DNA from: Cupriavidus basilensis OR16
GTDB taxonomy: Bacteria; Pseudomonadota; Gammaproteobacteria; Burkholderiales; Burkholderiaceae
Assembly (NCBI RefSeq): GCF_000243095.1
Contig: NZ_AHJE01000087.1
Location: 1 to 43,348 of the forward strand
Length of the DNA stretch: 43,348 bases
Direction: 5' to 3'
Positions within the stretch are counted from its first letter, which is position 1. Each line of letters begins with the position of its first letter. A program made the position numbers and the translations under genes. Shown piece by piece: positions 7,221 to 16,795 of this stretch. Under the pieces are notes generated by a model. The model was not told the origin of the DNA. It saw only the letters and a list, made by a program, of their open reading frames with translations, and searched no databases.

Positions 7221-9757
7221 GAGGGCAGGCCAAGGTGGTTCTCGACGGTAACCGGAACGCGCTGGCGAGGACGCGTGACGGTGGTGCCGCCCGCAATGGC
7301 CACATCCCCGTCGAAGCTGCCGCCGTCTATCAGGGCATTGCCAGTGACGCGGGTGCGCCCCGCCGCCATCCAGCTGCCGCCGATGTCCGTCGCATAGAGC
7401 CTGGCCCAGGTGTCGCCAAAGAATGCCTTGAAGCCTCGGTCGCGCGCGATCGCGGAATAGCCGGTGACGCCGGTGGCATAGGTGACCGGCGCATTGACCG
7501 TCAAGTCGCCCAGCGCCAGCACGCGCCCGCCCACGTTCGCGGCCAGCTTGCCCGCCTGGATGTCGATGCTGCCGCCAGCGGACAACAAGCCGCCCGTCAC
7601 GGTGGTGGTAGATGATGCCGAGGTGCGGCAGACGATCATGCAGTTGCGCGCATAGTGCGCGGCGCCACTGGTGATGCCTTCGGTGCGGAACGTGTCCGCC
7701 GCGCGCACCTTGATGTCGCCGTTGTTGGCGTAGATTTCCCCACCGGTGTTGATGACATTGCGCCCGGTGAGCGTGGTGCCCTTGTCGGAGAGCAGGTAGG
7801 CAATCTGCGCGGGCCGGTCCACCTGGCCATAGTCCACGTCGAAGCGCGCGCTGGTCTTGGTCAGCACCAGCCAGCGGTGACCGCTGCCGGCCCGGTAGCT
7901 CGGCTGCTCGCCGTTGGTCCCGGCTTGCTTGGTGATCTCGTTGCGCAAGTCGCCGCCAGCCGTCACGGCGAGATAGCCGTTCGATAGCATGCGACCGTAG
8001 CGGTTGACGACATCGCCGCCGGCCCGCACGGTCACGTCATCGCCAGCGCCGAAGAAGATGCCCAGATACTCCGGGGTCGAGGTATTGAGCACGCTGCCAC
8101 CCGCCAGCACGGTGACGGCGCCGGCGGACTGCGCCTGCCCCGCGATACGCGACTGGCCCTGGATCAGCGCGCCCCGGCTGGTCAGCTCGCCATCGGACTG
8201 CAGCAGCACGCCACCCTTGGTGGCAACCAGCGTCGATTGCGCGGCGGCAGAGTCAAGCAACACCGAGCCCGCATGCAGCCGCACATCGGTGGCCGCCAGC
8301 ACACTGCTGTCACGCTGGACGTAGCTGCCGGTGGCATCGATCGCCACGGCGGCGCCGGAGGCGCGTATGGCGGTGTCCTGCAACGCGAGATCGCGCGCCT
8401 GGATACTAGTGCCGGCCACGCCGTCAGCGTCGGTATCGGACAGCGTCGCCGTAGTTGCCTGGATGGTCAGCGTGCCATTGTGCGAAGCCAGCGCCGTGCG
8501 CTTGCCATCCTGCGTGGTCTGGAACCGCGACGCCGCAATGACGACGTTACCCGCGGCCGAGGCCTGCGTGCCAGCGAGCGAGATGCCCGCGCCAGCGTCG
8601 AGAAGCCCGATGCCGCCAGTGGCGCTCAGTACCGAGCCGGTCAGCTTCACGGCCTGGCTGTGTGCCTGGCCTGCTACACCGATCACCAGGTCTCCCGTTG
8701 TCTGGATGCCGGCTGCCAGCGTGGAGGCATTCAGGTCAACGCGGTCGGAAGTGGCCTGCAGATGCCGGCCGGCGTCCACGTCGCCAGTGCCGGTGAACCC
8801 GCCGGTGGCGATCAGGGCATCTTGCAAGGCCCGGATTTTCCCGGAGGCAAGTTGTAGATCGCCAGTGCCGGAGACGACAAAATCTCCGGAGGTGGCGTAG
8901 GCGCTGCCGGCATGCCGTACGCCAGCGCCCTGATCGGTAACAAGCAGCTCAATACGGCCTGAAACGAGGCTACCTGCGCCGGTGATGTCCACGGCAATGC
9001 CCTGGCGGCGAATGTCCTCGGGCGCCGTGTACTTGATCCAGTCAGTCCGGTTATCGGTGGCCGAAGGGCTCGTATTAACCTCCGCCGCGCTGGTTCCGGC
9101 AACCACCCGCAGATTGGCGGTGGGGTTGCTGTAACGGTTCTCGATCCTGCCGCCAATGCGAATCTGCTTGGCAATCAGCTCGAGTTGGAGCAATTCGCCC
9201 GACAGTCCTTCCGGGCCGATCTCAAGCAGGCCGCGACTGGTCTTGATGGTGATGTTGCTTTGCGCTGCCGGATTGTTGAGCGTTGTCAGGTCGACCTGCC
9301 CGGTGGTCAACGCCAGCTTGCCAATGTTCTGCACCGTCATGCCGTTCACGGTGATCCCGTTGGGATTGGCCAGAATGACATTGGCGCGGTTGCCCAGCAC
9401 ATTCAACGGCCCTTCGAGCAGGGAGGGGTTGGTACTGGTGACCTGGTTCAGGATGGTGCGGGCGAGCACCGCGCGGTTGTCGAGATCGACACCGGCGCGC
9501 GGGATATTGAAGTCCCGGTAGGTGTTGGTGGACACACCGCCGACCGCATTGGTGATGCCCACGGTGATGCGGCCATTGGCCCCCACCGTGACCGTGGGCG
9601 CGGTGGCGGTGGCGGTGCCATCGGGCACCACGCCGGCGCCAAGGCTAGTGCCCGTGAGCAAAAGCGCTCCCCAGGCCAGAGCGGAAAGGCGCGGCCCGTG
9701 TCGCCGCGCCATTGCGGTGACCGTCGTCCTCGCCTTGCCGCACAGGTTCTCTCCCAT
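7205..9757 (-). CDS. Short FHA-type TpsA exoprotein
   Basis: About 850 residues. A signal region (LSALAWGALLLTGTSLGAG) is followed by a canonical TPS domain: GITNAVGGVSTNTYRDFNIP, NRAVLARTILNQVTSTNPS, then NRANVILANPNGITVNG, containing the NPNG motif that marks FHA-family exoproteins. The rest is beta-helix-type repeat sequence. Near the C-terminus are two cysteines four residues apart (NCMIVC). The protein is short for the family and lacks the long repeat region of the neighbour at 1-4374. It is the first gene of the minus-strand set and overlaps tpsB by 16 bases, so it is probably a primary substrate of that transporter. Start is uncertain: ATG 9757 is used; ATG 9712 directly before the signal sequence or TTG 9811 are alternatives, none with a strong ribosome-binding site. 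Confidence 0.85.
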   Translation of the reverse strand: MGENLCGKARTTVTAMARRHGPRLSALAWGALLLTGTSLGAGVVPDGTATATAPTVTVGANGRITVGITNAVGGVSTNTYRDFNIPRAGVDLDNRAVLARTILNQVTSTNPSLLEGPLNVLGNRANVILANPNGITVNGMTVQNIGKLALTTGQVDLTTLNNPAAQSNITIKTSRGLLEIGPEGLSGELLQLELIAKQIRIGGRIENRYSNPTANLRVVAGTSAAEVNTSPSATDNRTDWIKYTAPEDIRRQGIAVDITGAGSLVSGRIELLVTDQGAGVRHAGSAYATSGDFVVSGTGDLQLASGKIRALQDALIATGGFTGTGDVDAGRHLQATSDRVDLNASTLAAGIQTTGDLVIGVAGQAHSQAVKLTGSVLSATGGIGLLDAGAGISLAGTQASAAGNVVIAASRFQTTQDGKRTALASHNGTLTIQATTATLSDTDADGVAGTSIQARDLALQDTAIRASGAAVAIDATGSYVQRDSSVLAATDVRLHAGSVLLDSAAAQSTLVATKGGVLLQSDGELTSRGALIQGQSRIAGQAQSAGAVTVLAGGSVLNTSTPEYLGIFFGAGDDVTVRAGGDVVNRYGRMLSNGYLAVTAGGDLRNEITKQAGTNGEQPSYRAGSGHRWLVLTKTSARFDVDYGQVDRPAQIAYLLSDKGTTLTGRNVINTGGEIYANNGDIKVRAADTFRTEGITSGAAHYARNCMIVCRTSASSTTTVTGGLLSAGGSIDIQAGKLAANVGGRVLALGDLTVNAPVTYATGVTGYSAIARDRGFKAFFGDTWARLYATDIGGSWMAAGRTRVTGNALIDGGSFDGDVAIAGGTTVTRPRQRVPVTVENHLGLPSWWWQ

Positions 9758-9812
9758 TCTTAGGGTGCGCGCAGACGAAATCGGATAAGACGATGCGTAC
9801 GACGCTTCCAAT

Positions 9813-10525
9813 GTTCAAAGAGGAAGCGCCACTGCGATTCTGTCGCGCTGGATTTTGACGCGACATTAGCAGAGGGAAATTGTCAAAAATTTGGGAAATT
9901 TCCTAATCTGCAGGTGTTTATTCGCTTCTGATGACTCGGAAAACGCATCGGTAAGTGGATTTAACAAAATTTTAACAATTTGGCCTACGACAGCGGTCAT
10001 GCTTCAAGCAGATGTTAGTAAGACTGGATTCCGGGTCCCAACCGATCTTTCCGCAGGGCGCGACGATCGTTCGCTCCTGGACGGAGCGAGGGGAAGAAAG
10101 GTATCCATCTATAACGGCGGCCAGATAACGAGGATTCACCCTACGTTGGTAGGGCGGGGCGCGCGGGCTAATGACGAGAGGGATGCGGCCGAAAGAAGGC
10201 CACTCGCGAACTGGCGTTGAAGGCCGCAGTAACGCCCTCCGCGAAAATTGGACGGTGCTATTGCGTCGAGCGGATAGCGGATAGCGGATCACCGATGGCA
10301 CGCTGCGCTCGGAAACATCGGCGGCCAGCTCACCAACCCAAGCGCCGAGCTGCGCCGCCCCGAACTGGCCGCCGACCCGGGCTCCAAAGGCGCTCCTGCC
10401 TCGCGGCAAGCCGGCCGATGCAGCCGCCGTTGCCCTCAACCCGCTTGCGGAGGATTTTGTTCGCAAGAACGAGCCAAAGTTCGTAGAATACCCCCACCCG
10501 CTAGCCTCGAACTGGGAGCGCAGCA
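9813..10525. other. Intergenic region, AT-rich at its left end, between divergent genes
   Basis: No convincing gene. The part 9860-9985 is clearly richer in A and T than its surroundings and contains a 10-bp palindrome GGAAATTTCC and a TTGACA on the minus strand (9881-9886). It probably carries the promoter of the exoprotein set, but I could not place a convincing -10 box. A small perfect hairpin (CCCTAC-GTTG-GTAGGG) lies at 10139-10154. The right half has plus-strand frames that look faintly protein-like just before the GGDEF gene but no start or family I recognise. Confidence 0.5.
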
Positions 10526-12832
10526 ATGGACGAAAGCCCGGCGACAGCCGATTTCAGCAATGCCGCAGAACTCCCAACCGGTCGCGCTCCCGCCGACCTG
10601 GCCGACGAGATGCTGGCGTTCGAGCAAGCCGTATTGCGGCTGATCACGCGCAATATGCCGCTCCCGGAGCTGCTCGCTTCGGTATGCCGCCGCGCGGAGG
10701 AGATGTTTGGCGAAGGCCCGTCATGCTCCATCCTCCTTCTCGATGACGACGGCACGCACACGAAATTTGGCGCGGCGCCTTCGTTGCCGGACGCGTTCAG
10801 CGCGGCGGTGGACGGGCTCGAAATCGGCCCCTGCGCCGGTTCATGCGGCACGGCAATGTTCGAGCGCCGCATGGTCGTGGTCGAGGATATCGCGACGGAT
10901 CCATTGTGGGACGCCTATCGGCAGCTCGCATTGCCGATCGGGCTTCGCGCCTGCTGGTCGATCCCGTTCATGGACGATGCCGGCAAGGTGCTCGGGGCGT
11001 TTGCGGTCTATTACCGCGTGCCGCGCCGGCCAACCGCCAAGGAAGAGGCGATCCTCCGGAACATAGGGCAAAGCGTCGGCCTTGCCGTGCACCAGGATGC
11101 GATTGCGCAACGGCTTGCGCAGAGCGAGGAACACCATCGCCTCGTTGTCGATCTCCTGAGCGAAGGCATCCTCGTGCTGACGCCAAGCGGTGTCGTGCTG
11201 GCATGCAACCCAAGCGCGCAGCGCATGCTACGGTCGGCCACGTCGCTGGTTGGCAGCAATATCTATGGCAATGTCGTGCGGTCCTTTCATGACGACGGCT
11301 CCCCAATCGCCATCTCGGACCGGCCAACGTCGCGCGTGATAGAAACGGGCCAAGCGGTGCTTGGCCAAGTGATCGGGCATGAACTGACCAACGGCGAGAT
11401 CATCTGGATCAACGAGAATGTAGTCCCGATCATCAAGCCAGGCGACACAACACCGGCCTCCCTGCTGGTCTCCTTTGTGGATATCGGGCCGGTGCGCGAC
11501 GCCACCCAGCGCTTGAAGTATCTCGCGACGCGAGACTCCCTGACGGGCCTGTTCAATCGCAGCTATCTCGCCGACCGGATGACCGAATTGCTCGCGCCCG
11601 GCGACGAACATGCGCAAGACCCGCTGCGCGTCGCCATCCTCTATGTCGACCTGGACGGCTTCAAGATGGTCAACGATTCGGCCGGCCATGAAGCCGGCGA
11701 CGTCCTGCTGCGCAGTGTCGCGCGGCGGCTGGCCGGATGTGTGCGCGAGGACGACACGCTCGCCCGCGTCGGCGGCGACGAGTTCGTAATCGTGATACGC
11801 GGCTATCGCGGCACGGAAGAGATCGCCGCACTGGCCACGCAGCTTCTGGACGTCTTCGCATTGCCGTTCACGGTAGGCGAGAACGAGTACTTCCTTGGTG
11901 CCTCCATTGGCATCAGCCTGTTTCCACAAGACGGCCGTGACGCGGCAACGCTGCTGCGCAATGCGGATTCCGCGATGTACTACGCCAAGCAGCTTGGACG
12001 CAACAGCTTCCAGTTCTTTACGGCGCCGCTTAACTTGCGCATGCAGCGCCGCTTTGCCCTGGAGCAATCGTTGAGGCGCGCGCTGACCGCCGGCGAGCTC
12101 AGCATCCTCTACCAACCCATCATGGACAGCCAGTGCGTGAATGCGGTTGGCGCGGAAGCACTCCTGCGATGGCACAGCGGCGAACTCGGTGACGTCTCGC
12201 CCGAGGAATTCATTCCGGTCGCGGAAGAGACAGGCATGATCGTAGCCATTGGCCAGTGGGTGCTGGAACGAGCCTGCGCGCAGGCAGCCGAATGGCGACG
12301 CACCATCGCACCGGATCTGTCGATTGCGGTGAACCTGTCCCCGCGCCAGATCAACGAGGGATTGGCGCAGATGGTCCAAAGCTGCCTTGCGCGCGCGGGG
12401 CTCGAGCCCGGTGCGCTGGAGCTGGAAATCACGGAAGGGCTCTTGATGATGGACAGCGAAGCGGTGATGCCGGCGCTGACATCGCTTACCGGTACCGGCG
12501 TGAGGATTTCCGTCGATGACTTCGGGACGGGGTACTCGTCGCTATCCTATCTCACGCGCTTCCCGCTTCATAATCTCAAGATCGATCGGTCATTCGTCGC
12601 CGGACTTCCGGAAAACCGCGATGCAACCGCGATTACCCACGCGGTCGTCGCGATGGCGCACTCGCTCGGCATGAGCGTAACGGCGGAGGGCGTCGAGACT
12701 CCGGAGCAGGCAGCCTATCTGCGCTCCCTAGGCTGTGAGAGACAGCAGGGTTTTCTATTCTGCCGGCCTGTTGAGCCTGTGGAATTTTCGCGCCGGCTGC
12801 GCGAGCTTGGTTCGGCGGCGGAGGCAAACTAA
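10526..12832 (+). CDS. Bifunctional GAF-PAS-GGDEF-EAL cyclic-di-GMP protein
   Basis: 768 residues, no membrane segment, so a cytosolic sensor. Domains in order: GAF (about 30-180), PAS-like (about 190-320), diguanylate cyclase GGDEF (about 330-490) and EAL phosphodiesterase (about 510-760). GGDEF is intact at residue 416, and an RxxD product-inhibition site (REDD) lies five residues before it. The EAL motif is intact at residue 544 (EALLRW), with the NLSPRQ segment and the loop DDFGTGYSSLSYL also present. Both activities are therefore possible; the GAF and PAS ligands are not evident. GGGAGC precedes ATG 10526. It is not in an operon with its neighbours. Next to a large surface-adhesin locus, a role in adhesion or biofilm control is an inference only. 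Confidence 0.93.
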   Translation: MDESPATADFSNAAELPTGRAPADLADEMLAFEQAVLRLITRNMPLPELLASVCRRAEEMFGEGPSCSILLLDDDGTHTKFGAAPSLPDAFSAAVDGLEIGPCAGSCGTAMFERRMVVVEDIATDPLWDAYRQLALPIGLRACWSIPFMDDAGKVLGAFAVYYRVPRRPTAKEEAILRNIGQSVGLAVHQDAIAQRLAQSEEHHRLVVDLLSEGILVLTPSGVVLACNPSAQRMLRSATSLVGSNIYGNVVRSFHDDGSPIAISDRPTSRVIETGQAVLGQVIGHELTNGEIIWINENVVPIIKPGDTTPASLLVSFVDIGPVRDATQRLKYLATRDSLTGLFNRSYLADRMTELLAPGDEHAQDPLRVAILYVDLDGFKMVNDSAGHEAGDVLLRSVARRLAGCVREDDTLARVGGDEFVIVIRGYRGTEEIAALATQLLDVFALPFTVGENEYFLGASIGISLFPQDGRDAATLLRNADSAMYYAKQLGRNSFQFFTAPLNLRMQRRFALEQSLRRALTAGELSILYQPIMDSQCVNAVGAEALLRWHSGELGDVSPEEFIPVAEETGMIVAIGQWVLERACAQAAEWRRTIAPDLSIAVNLSPRQINEGLAQMVQSCLARAGLEPGALELEITEGLLMMDSEAVMPALTSLTGTGVRISVDDFGTGYSSLSYLTRFPLHNLKIDRSFVAGLPENRDATAITHAVVAMAHSLGMSVTAEGVETPEQAAYLRSLGCERQQGFLFCRPVEPVEFSRRLRELGSAAEAN

Positions 12833-12922
12833 GCCACGCTTTCCCAAGACTGCGGTTCTCCGCGGGCTATTTGGGTCATCCGCTATCATGGCGTTTGCCC
12901 GTGATTTAGGGAACTCTCACAA

Positions 12923-13978
12923 GTGCGAACAATGGATATGCAGGCGTCAATCCTCACAGGGCGTACCTCCCAAATCAAGCAATGGGTACTTCGCCTATTG
13001 CTGCTTGCCGCAATCACGCTCTCCTTTGCCGCAGTAGCCCAGGAATTCCGGTCAGAAACGCAAGGCCGCATCGAATTCGCAAGCTTCACGCCAAAAACCA
13101 TGTTCGATCTGGCGCGAGAGCGTCGCCAGAACTGGGCTGAACAGAAAGTCTGGGGCGATTTGTCCCTGCCAAAAAGTGGGGATGACAAAGTGCCCGCCAT
13201 CGTCCTCATGCACGGTAGCGGAGGGGTCGAGGCCAGCATGGCGCAATGGGTGGAAGCTTTCAATGACATCGGCGTCGCGACCTTCGTTGTCCATGTCTTC
13301 GCGTCTCGCGGTGTCAAACGTACGGCTGAAGACCAGACTCTGGTGCCATATGCAGCAGACCTGATGGACGCGTTTCAAGCACTCCAACTGCTAGCAAGCC
13401 ACCCGCGCATCGACGCCACGAGAATCGGCATCATGGGTTTTTCCCGAGGTGGTAGCGCCGCCTTCCAGGCGGCGGAGGAACCGCTTAGGCGTGCTGTCAT
13501 AAAGAGCGACCTGAAGTTTGCGCTGCATATCCCGATGTACGCCGGATGCAACCAGGTCTATTGGTCAGCGCACCTTACGAAGGCACCCTTGCTCAATCTG
13601 GTCGGAGCGGAAGACGACTACAGCACTGCCGAACCCTGCGAACGGCTTGCCCAGCGCTATGCTGACGCTGGGGCGCAGGTTCGCACCATCAAGTATTCCG
13701 GTGCGGCCCATTCCTGGGATGCCACGTACAAAGAGTTCTATCTTCCTCAAGCGACATCCGGTGCCCCATGCGGCGTGTTGCGATGGGACATCGAGCCTTG
13801 GAGGATAACGGTGGAGCGCACGGGCGAAACCATCGACCCATCCAGGCTGAAGGAATTTTTCGCTGGGTGCGTCAGGCAAGGCGTACATGTCGGGCGAAAC
13901 GAATCTGCTTACCGACAATCGCGCAACGATGTACTGGCATTTGTGCGGGGCGTTTTCGTTACCGGCAAGCGACCTTAA
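12923..13978 (+). CDS. Exported dienelactone-hydrolase-family alpha/beta hydrolase
   Basis: 351 residues from GTG 12923, which has AGGGA about 10 bases upstream; ATG 12932 and 12938 are alternatives. A signal peptide (WVLRLLLLAAITLSFAAVAQ) indicates export. The alpha/beta-hydrolase features are the oxyanion segment HGSGG (97-101), the nucleophile elbow GFSRGG with Ser174, an acid in GAEDDYS (Asp231 or Asp232) and a histidine in AAHSWD (His263). This is the DLH/prolyl-oligopeptidase-like fold with a serine rather than the cysteine of true dienelactone hydrolases, so an esterase or acyl hydrolase is more likely. The substrate is not known. No operon partner is visible. Confidence 0.85.
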   Translation: MRTMDMQASILTGRTSQIKQWVLRLLLLAAITLSFAAVAQEFRSETQGRIEFASFTPKTMFDLARERRQNWAEQKVWGDLSLPKSGDDKVPAIVLMHGSGGVEASMAQWVEAFNDIGVATFVVHVFASRGVKRTAEDQTLVPYAADLMDAFQALQLLASHPRIDATRIGIMGFSRGGSAAFQAAEEPLRRAVIKSDLKFALHIPMYAGCNQVYWSAHLTKAPLLNLVGAEDDYSTAEPCERLAQRYADAGAQVRTIKYSGAAHSWDATYKEFYLPQATSGAPCGVLRWDIEPWRITVERTGETIDPSRLKEFFAGCVRQGVHVGRNESAYRQSRNDVLAFVRGVFVTGKRP

Positions 13979-14058
13979 GTACCAGCGGATGGCTCCAGTT
14001 CCAGGCCCGCTTGGAGATATTCTGAAGGACAGCTTCGGGTTGCCAGCGCGCATCGCTT

Positions 14059-14432
14059 TCAGACCCCCACCTCCACCAACCGAGCCTTCAATCGCGGCCC
14101 GGCGAAATCAAGAAAAGCGCACAGCTTCAGCGGCAGGATTCCCTGTCCGGTGTGAACAAGGCTGATGGGCCACGGCGCCGGCTCGAATGGTTCGAGCACG
14201 ATCTTGAGTGCACCGGCACGCAACGTGCTCGCCATCTGATACCACGCGAGTGATCCCAACGCCGGCCACCGCCGCATCGACTGCGGCTTCGGCAGTGCTG
14301 ACGGCAAGCCGCGAACGGACGGGCACCGCGATCTCCGACTTGCCCGACATGAAGCTCCAAACCTGCCTCGATGTCATCTGTTCGAACGTAATGCATGCAT
14401 GCGCGGCGAGCTCAAGGGGGTTCGTCGCTCAG
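14059..14432 (-). pseudogene. Remnant of a LysR-type regulator (effector-domain C-terminus only)
   Basis: Minus-strand sequence reads as the C-terminal part of a LysR effector domain: LELAAHACITFEQ, RSRLAVSTAEAAVDAAVAG and VGITRV in one frame, then WYQMASTLRAGALKIVLEP and PISLVHTGQGILPLKL in the next, ending at a stop at 14059. The helix-turn-helix N-terminus is absent and an in-frame stop lies just upstream near 14435. A frame change falls at about 14210-14240. The fragment sits immediately downstream of the cupin gene on the same strand. I regard it as a decayed leftover of a longer gene. Confidence 0.7.
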
Positions 14433-14770
14433 TCAACAACGAATAGCCTGGCGCCCGTCCTGGTGAAGGACTGATGTGCCTCGGCATTGTCCCCGACCTG
14501 ATAGCTCATCCCGGCAGTCAGGACAAACTTGCGTCCGTCTTCCAGCGTCGTTTCCAGCTCGCCTTCCAGGCAGAAGAGAACATGTCCTTTCTTGCACCAA
14601 TGGTCCGCAAGGTAGCCGGGCGTGTACTCGACCATGCGAACGCGGATCTGATTCTGCTTGTCACCGAAGAACTGTGTGCGCCAATAGGCCACGCCAGTCT
14701 CTCCTTTGTGCTCTGTTCTTTCGACTTCCGCCCAGTTGGTCGTGCCGAACGCAAATGGATCCATCTTCAT
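14429..14770 (-). CDS. Small single-domain cupin (DHCW-type)
   Basis: 113 residues starting MKMDPFAFGTTNWAEVE. The metal-site region reads YLADHWCKKGHVLFCLEGEL, matching small proteins annotated as DHCW-motif cupins, and the second cupin strand is SYQVGDNAEAHQSF. The histidines in DHWCKKGH and AHQ, with the Glu in LEGEL, are likely metal ligands. The cellular role of this family is unknown to me. AGGAAAG about 12 bases before ATG 14770 supports this start over the upstream ATG at 14809. The gene ends at the edge of the LysR remnant. Confidence 0.8.
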   Translation of the reverse strand: MKMDPFAFGTTNWAEVERTEHKGETGVAYWRTQFFGDKQNQIRVRMVEYTPGYLADHWCKKGHVLFCLEGELETTLEDGRKFVLTAGMSYQVGDNAEAHQSFTRTGARLFVVD

Positions 14771-14962
14771 GCTGCTCTTTCCTATCCTGTTGGGTTGAAG
14801 GTCGGTCATGCCCGGCCGGCTTCGTCATCGCCGCAGCGAGACGCAGCGTTGGACCCGAGTGTAGGGCCGTTTCTTATTTTGATACGAGCGTTCCGCAATG
14901 TAGAACAGTGACTGCGCGACCGGACAGCCGATGTTCGCAGCACCAGAGCGCTTGCCACGGAC

Positions 14963-15247
14963 CTATTCAAGATCCTCCACAAGCACCTTTCCGTATGTGG
15001 CAGCGGAGCCGATGATGAAACCAAGCACTTCAGCGCTCAGGCCATTGATGCCCGAGAAACTGCAAAAATAGAATCCATAGGGCTCTACACTGGCGATGGC
15101 ATCTGGCATCGGGCCCGAATTCCCCGGCGACCGGAAATCAAAGCCTGCGGCGCCCTTCTGGCCTGCGCCACATACTGCACGACTGAGAATCTTCTCGGCG
15201 ATGTCCTCTGATGGCAAATCAACGACGATCCTGTATTCAACACCCAT
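14963..15247 (-). CDS. Small hypothetical protein
   Basis: 94 residues, beginning MGVEYRIVVDLPSEDIAEKI and ending TYGKVLVEDLE. It has the composition of a compact mixed alpha/beta protein, no signal peptide and no membrane segment. I do not recognise the family. The size and lone position resemble orphan immunity-like proteins, but nothing in the sequence proves this. Only a weak purine-rich stretch precedes the ATG. Confidence 0.55.
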   Translation of the reverse strand: MGVEYRIVVDLPSEDIAEKILSRAVCGAGQKGAAGFDFRSPGNSGPMPDAIASVEPYGFYFCSFSGINGLSAEVLGFIIGSAATYGKVLVEDLE

Positions 15248-15605
15248 GCTGGCATCTCGGTGAAAGGGGTGGACACGATGGAATACGCAATGCTATCAAG
15301 TCGCGCGAGACAAGCCGATGATTGGGCATGCCAAGTGATCACCGTACCTTCCTGTCCGGCAGCCATACGATGTCTCCCGGGCGCTACCAGAAGCGGAGCG
15401 CACCGCCCCCGTGGTGACCGGGTCGGACGCAGATCGTTGCATTACATTTCCTTCGTCAGTGTCAGGTACGCTAGCCAACGTTTTCGGGATCAGCGTGTTT
15501 GCGTCCGCCGGCCTTAACAAAGCCGGCCGCGCAGGGACCGGCCACGGCATTGGCGGACGCGGGGGCGCAAGAGCGTGGTGTGATAACGGCCACCAAATCG
15601 CCCTC
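15248..15605. other. Intergenic region, no gene seen
   Basis: Short frames on both strands have no recognisable product. One near-perfect hairpin, GCCGGC at 15507-15512 pairing with GCCGGC at 15522-15527 across CTTAACAAA, is the only structure I see; it has no adjoining T-run. Confidence 0.5.
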
Positions 15606-16451
15606 TCAGTCCAGGCTGTGCACTACCACAAGCTGCTTGCGGAATTCGAATCCCATCTCCGGCCAAGTCTTCACGTAGTCCATCAAGGCGACCTGGCCGG
15701 GCGGATAGTCTTCGCCGTTGAGACGGCAATCGGCCTGGATCTCGCCGTCGCCGTCGCGCGCGGCGTACAGGCGGATAGCCGCGTACCCGGTCGACTCAAG
15801 CAAGGGGCGAAAGGCGTCCATCGATTTGGTCAGCAAGCAGCACGGGCAGAAGCCGTGCTCGTCGCTCTCGCTGTCCTGCACGCTCTCTGCGCTTGCGGCG
15901 GCCGGGCATGCCGCCTGCGCCTGCGGTGTCGCCATGTAGTGCGAGGCTGGGCCCAACACCACGCGGCGGCGCAAAGCCGGGTGGCCTGCCTTGCCAGGGA
16001 AGTCCATCGTCATGGACATGCACTCCGTGACTTCGGCGCGCGCGCTCTCGCGCAGCGCCACGGCGTCGGTCCTGGCCCATTGCGTGAAGCCGTTGCGCAT
16101 GGCGGTTGCCGCGTCGACATCGCTGGCCGCATGCTGGAACTCAAAGCATCCCTCGGGTACGAGTCCTTCATGGCAGGCCTGGATGGTGGTCGATGACTGC
16201 CCGGTGCCGTCCTCGCGCAGATGCCAGCTCAGCAGTTGTGGAAGCAGCCATAGGCCCTCGGCGGTCTGCAGCCATGCCCCGTGGCGTGACGCCGGCTGGC
16301 TCTCGGCCATTAGCACGTCCTGGAGCAAGCTCGTCAGGTCGATGTCCTCCGTCCAGCTTTTGTCGTCGCGGGTAAAGGCGATGGAGAAAACAGAGGTCTC
16401 GCCGGGATTGCCCGGGTTGATCTGCGGCGTGTAGGTGGATTCCGATGTCAT
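15606..16451 (-). CDS. Conserved hypothetical protein with a CPCC motif (DUF6348-like)
   Basis: 281 residues from ATG 16451 (MTSESTYTPQINPGN); a TTG at 16523 would add 24 residues. The protein is soluble. The most distinctive segment is FCPCCLLTKSMDAFRPLLES near residue 205, a Cys-x-x... cluster that could bind metal or form a disulfide. The C-terminal part reads YPPGQVALMDYVKTWPEMGFEFRKQLVVVHSLD. I associate this pattern with DUF6348, from memory and with moderate confidence; the function of that family is not known to me. No clear ribosome-binding site and no operon partner. Confidence 0.65.
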   Translation of the reverse strand: MTSESTYTPQINPGNPGETSVFSIAFTRDDKSWTEDIDLTSLLQDVLMAESQPASRHGAWLQTAEGLWLLPQLLSWHLREDGTGQSSTTIQACHEGLVPEGCFEFQHAASDVDAATAMRNGFTQWARTDAVALRESARAEVTECMSMTMDFPGKAGHPALRRRVVLGPASHYMATPQAQAACPAAASAESVQDSESDEHGFCPCCLLTKSMDAFRPLLESTGYAAIRLYAARDGDGEIQADCRLNGEDYPPGQVALMDYVKTWPEMGFEFRKQLVVVHSLD

Positions 16452-16795
16452 CTGGATACGGCTGGTCGGTAATGGGTTTTGGAAGAGGGCCGTCCAAGGG
16501 TAAGCGTTCCACTTGTTTGGCAAGCGTTACCCTGGGGTTGGCGGTGAACTGGTCAGCTTCAACCCATGGCACAACTCATCAATCCGGTTGATGGGTGGTC
16601 GACCCCGTTGAGTTTACAGGTTTATGCCGTATTCGGCATATGCGGGTCTCGATCAGCGTGTTGCCGATGGTGGAAGCCAGGTGCAAAGGCCATCTGGAGC
16701 GGGCTGCCAGAGCAGCTTGCCGACAGGCTCATTCCGGCTTCGCAAATAGCTGCCGTGTACCGTCCACCATTCGCCAGACGAAACACCGCCCCAGG
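16452..16795. other. Intergenic region with a small hairpin
   Basis: No gene recognised. A perfect 7-bp inverted repeat (TATGCCG-TATT-CGGCATA) lies at 16623-16640. It is downstream of the helicase gene (minus strand) and upstream of the CPCC protein gene; it could be an operator or a weak terminator. Confidence 0.5.

Noticed and set aside
5460..7397. Plus-strand open frame of 645 codons
   Set aside because: Antisense to the transporter gene, which has POTRA domains, VRGF and a terminal aromatic residue.
10139..10154. Hairpin CCCTAC-GTTG-GTAGGG as a terminator
   Set aside because: Six-bp stem with no T-run on either strand and no gene ending next to it.
9972..10526. Minus-strand open frame of 184 codons in the gap before the GGDEF gene
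   Set aside because: No ribosome-binding site, no family resemblance, arginine- and serine-rich composition typical of a random frame.
11228..12379. Minus-strand open frame of 383 codons
   Set aside because: Antisense to the GGDEF-EAL domains.
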